Positions 6,208 to 6,894 of a stretch of DNA of 6,894 nt are shown here, piece after piece (position 1 is the stretch's first letter; the number at the start of each line of letters is the position of its first letter). The stretch covers positions 1-6,894 of the forward strand of contig JAGVGS010000152.1 in assembly GCA_020057015.1 (NCBI GenBank). The letters run 5' to 3'. The notes beneath the pieces are model-generated. The model was not told where the DNA came from. It saw only the letters and a list, made by a program, of their open reading frames with translations, and did not search any database. Made by a program: the position numbers and the translations under genes. The DNA is from Candidatus Omnitrophota bacterium. GTDB taxonomy: Bacteria > Omnitrophota > Gorgyraeia > Aquiviventales > Aquiviventaceae.

Positions 6208-6894
6208 CGGCCGCCGGGCGTGTCCTGCTAAAGGAGTACAATAAGCGCAGGCTTTTCAGGCTCAGGCCGCGCCTGTTGCTGGGGGTGTTCGCTGCGTTGG
6301 CGTGCGGCTGCGCGTCCGCTGCCCAAAGCGCGTCTTGGGGCGATGGTCGCGCGCGAGAGGAACAGCGCACGCTCAGCATCGCCGGGCGGCGGCGCCAGTA
6401 TCGGCTGTATGTGCCGCGCTCCAGTGCCGCGCCCCGGCCGCTCCTGGTGCTGTTGCATGGCCATGGCGACTCTCTCCGTCGGCTGCGCCAGCGGAGCGGG
6501 TTCGAAGCCGCCGCAGCGGCCGGTGATTTCTTGGTGGCGTATCCTGCGGGCACGGGGTGGCTGGGCCTGCCGCCTCGCGGATGGAACGCAGGCAATTGCT
6601 GCGGCTATGCGCGCCAGCGCAGCGTAGAGGATGTCGCGTTTCTGCGCGCCCTCGTGCAGGAGGTCAGCCAACGCGAGGCGGTGGACCCACGGCGCGTCTA
6701 CGCTGCGGGTATTTCCAATGGTGCCATGATGGCGCAGCGTCTGGCGTGTGAAGCGGCCGATGTCTTTGCCGGCGTGGCTTCGGTCGCCGGCACGCTGGCG
6801 GTGGCGGCGTGCGAGCCGACGCAACCCGTGTCGGTGCTGGCGATTCATGGCACAGCGGATCGGCTGGTGCCGTACGCCGGCGGGGTGCCGGCGC
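6201..6894 (+). CDS. Exported PHB-depolymerase/LpqC-type esterase (3' end outside window)
   Basis: The visible 231 residues match the LpqC/polyhydroxybutyrate-depolymerase-like esterases. An N-terminal basic stretch with twin Arg (NKRRLFRLRPR at 14-24) and a hydrophobic core (25-40) form a signal peptide. The RRLF pattern loosely resembles a Tat motif, cleavage is plausible after ASA (38-40), and ALAC is a poor lipobox. The catalytic part has PLLVLLHGHGDS at 80-91, VAYPAG at 112-117, WNAGNCCGYA at 128-137, VEDVAFLRALV at 142-152, GISNGAMM at 170-177 with nucleophile Ser172, and IHGTADRLVPYAGG at 215-228 with Asp220. The catalytic His lies beyond the window. Related enzymes act on hydroxyacid polyesters or feruloyl and acetyl esters; the substrate here is not determined. 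The ATG overlaps the upstream hydrolase by seven bases. An AAGGAG at 6231 precedes no in-frame start at usable distance, so 6201 (or GTG 6204) is preferred. Confidence 0.88.
   Translation, partial: MVTAAGRVLLKEYNKRRLFRLRPRLLLGVFAALACGCASAAQSASWGDGRAREEQRTLSIAGRRRQYRLYVPRSSAAPRPLLVLLHGHGDSLRRLRQRSGFEAAAAAGDFLVAYPAGTGWLGLPPRGWNAGNCCGYARQRSVEDVAFLRALVQEVSQREAVDPRRVYAAGISNGAMMAQRLACEAADVFAGVASVAGTLAVAACEPTQPVSVLAIHGTADRLVPYAGGVPA

Noticed and set aside
5993..6848. Minus-strand open frames over the hydrolase end and the esterase.
   Set aside because: They are rich in Arg, Ala and Pro with no motif, while the plus strand carries the LpqC-type GISNGAMM and HGTAD motifs.

Overview
This is a GC-rich, gene-dense bacterial window. 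It holds eight protein-coding genes, two of them cut by the window edges, and no RNA gene, CRISPR array or insertion sequence that I can see. The proteins look like those of a Gram-negative-type free-living bacterium: E. coli-type glucokinase, two-subunit isopropylmalate isomerase, ferrochelatase, and exported cysteine-rich and esterase proteins. The TPR and NTR/TIMP-like proteins recall lineages such as Nitrospirota, Methylomirabilota, Acidobacteriota or delta-proteobacteria. I cannot fix the phylum without a database search.

Layout. (1) 1-1475, plus strand: the C-terminal half of ferrochelatase (hemH), then glucokinase (glk), joined by a TGATG stop/start overlap. (2) 1477-4258, minus strand: a leuC-leuD-(NTR/TIMP-like exported protein) operon. 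Both junctions overlap (TGATG and ATGA), and it converges on glk with one base between the two stop codons. (3) 4259-4303: a 45-bp divergent intergenic region with two back-to-back sigma70-like promoters whose -10 boxes overlap inside a 24-bp near-perfect palindrome. (4) 4304-4825, plus: a small TPR protein transcribed away from leuC. (5) 4826-4948: a gap with two hairpins. (6) 4949-6894, plus: a TMEM14-family membrane protein, a cytoplasmic alpha/beta hydrolase and an exported PHB-depolymerase/LpqC-type esterase (cut at the right edge), all with overlapping junctions.

How the genes work together. LeuC and LeuD form one enzyme of leucine synthesis. The NTR/TIMP-like gene in the same operon has no evident link to leucine and lower GC than its surroundings. 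The last three genes look like a small membrane/ester-hydrolysis cluster. The rest is housekeeping.

I do not see a wholly new system. The points most worth checking are an insertion of about ten residues inside the conserved APSFADIF region of LeuD, the overlapping palindromic divergent promoters, and the lower-GC TIMP-like gene attached to the leu operon.
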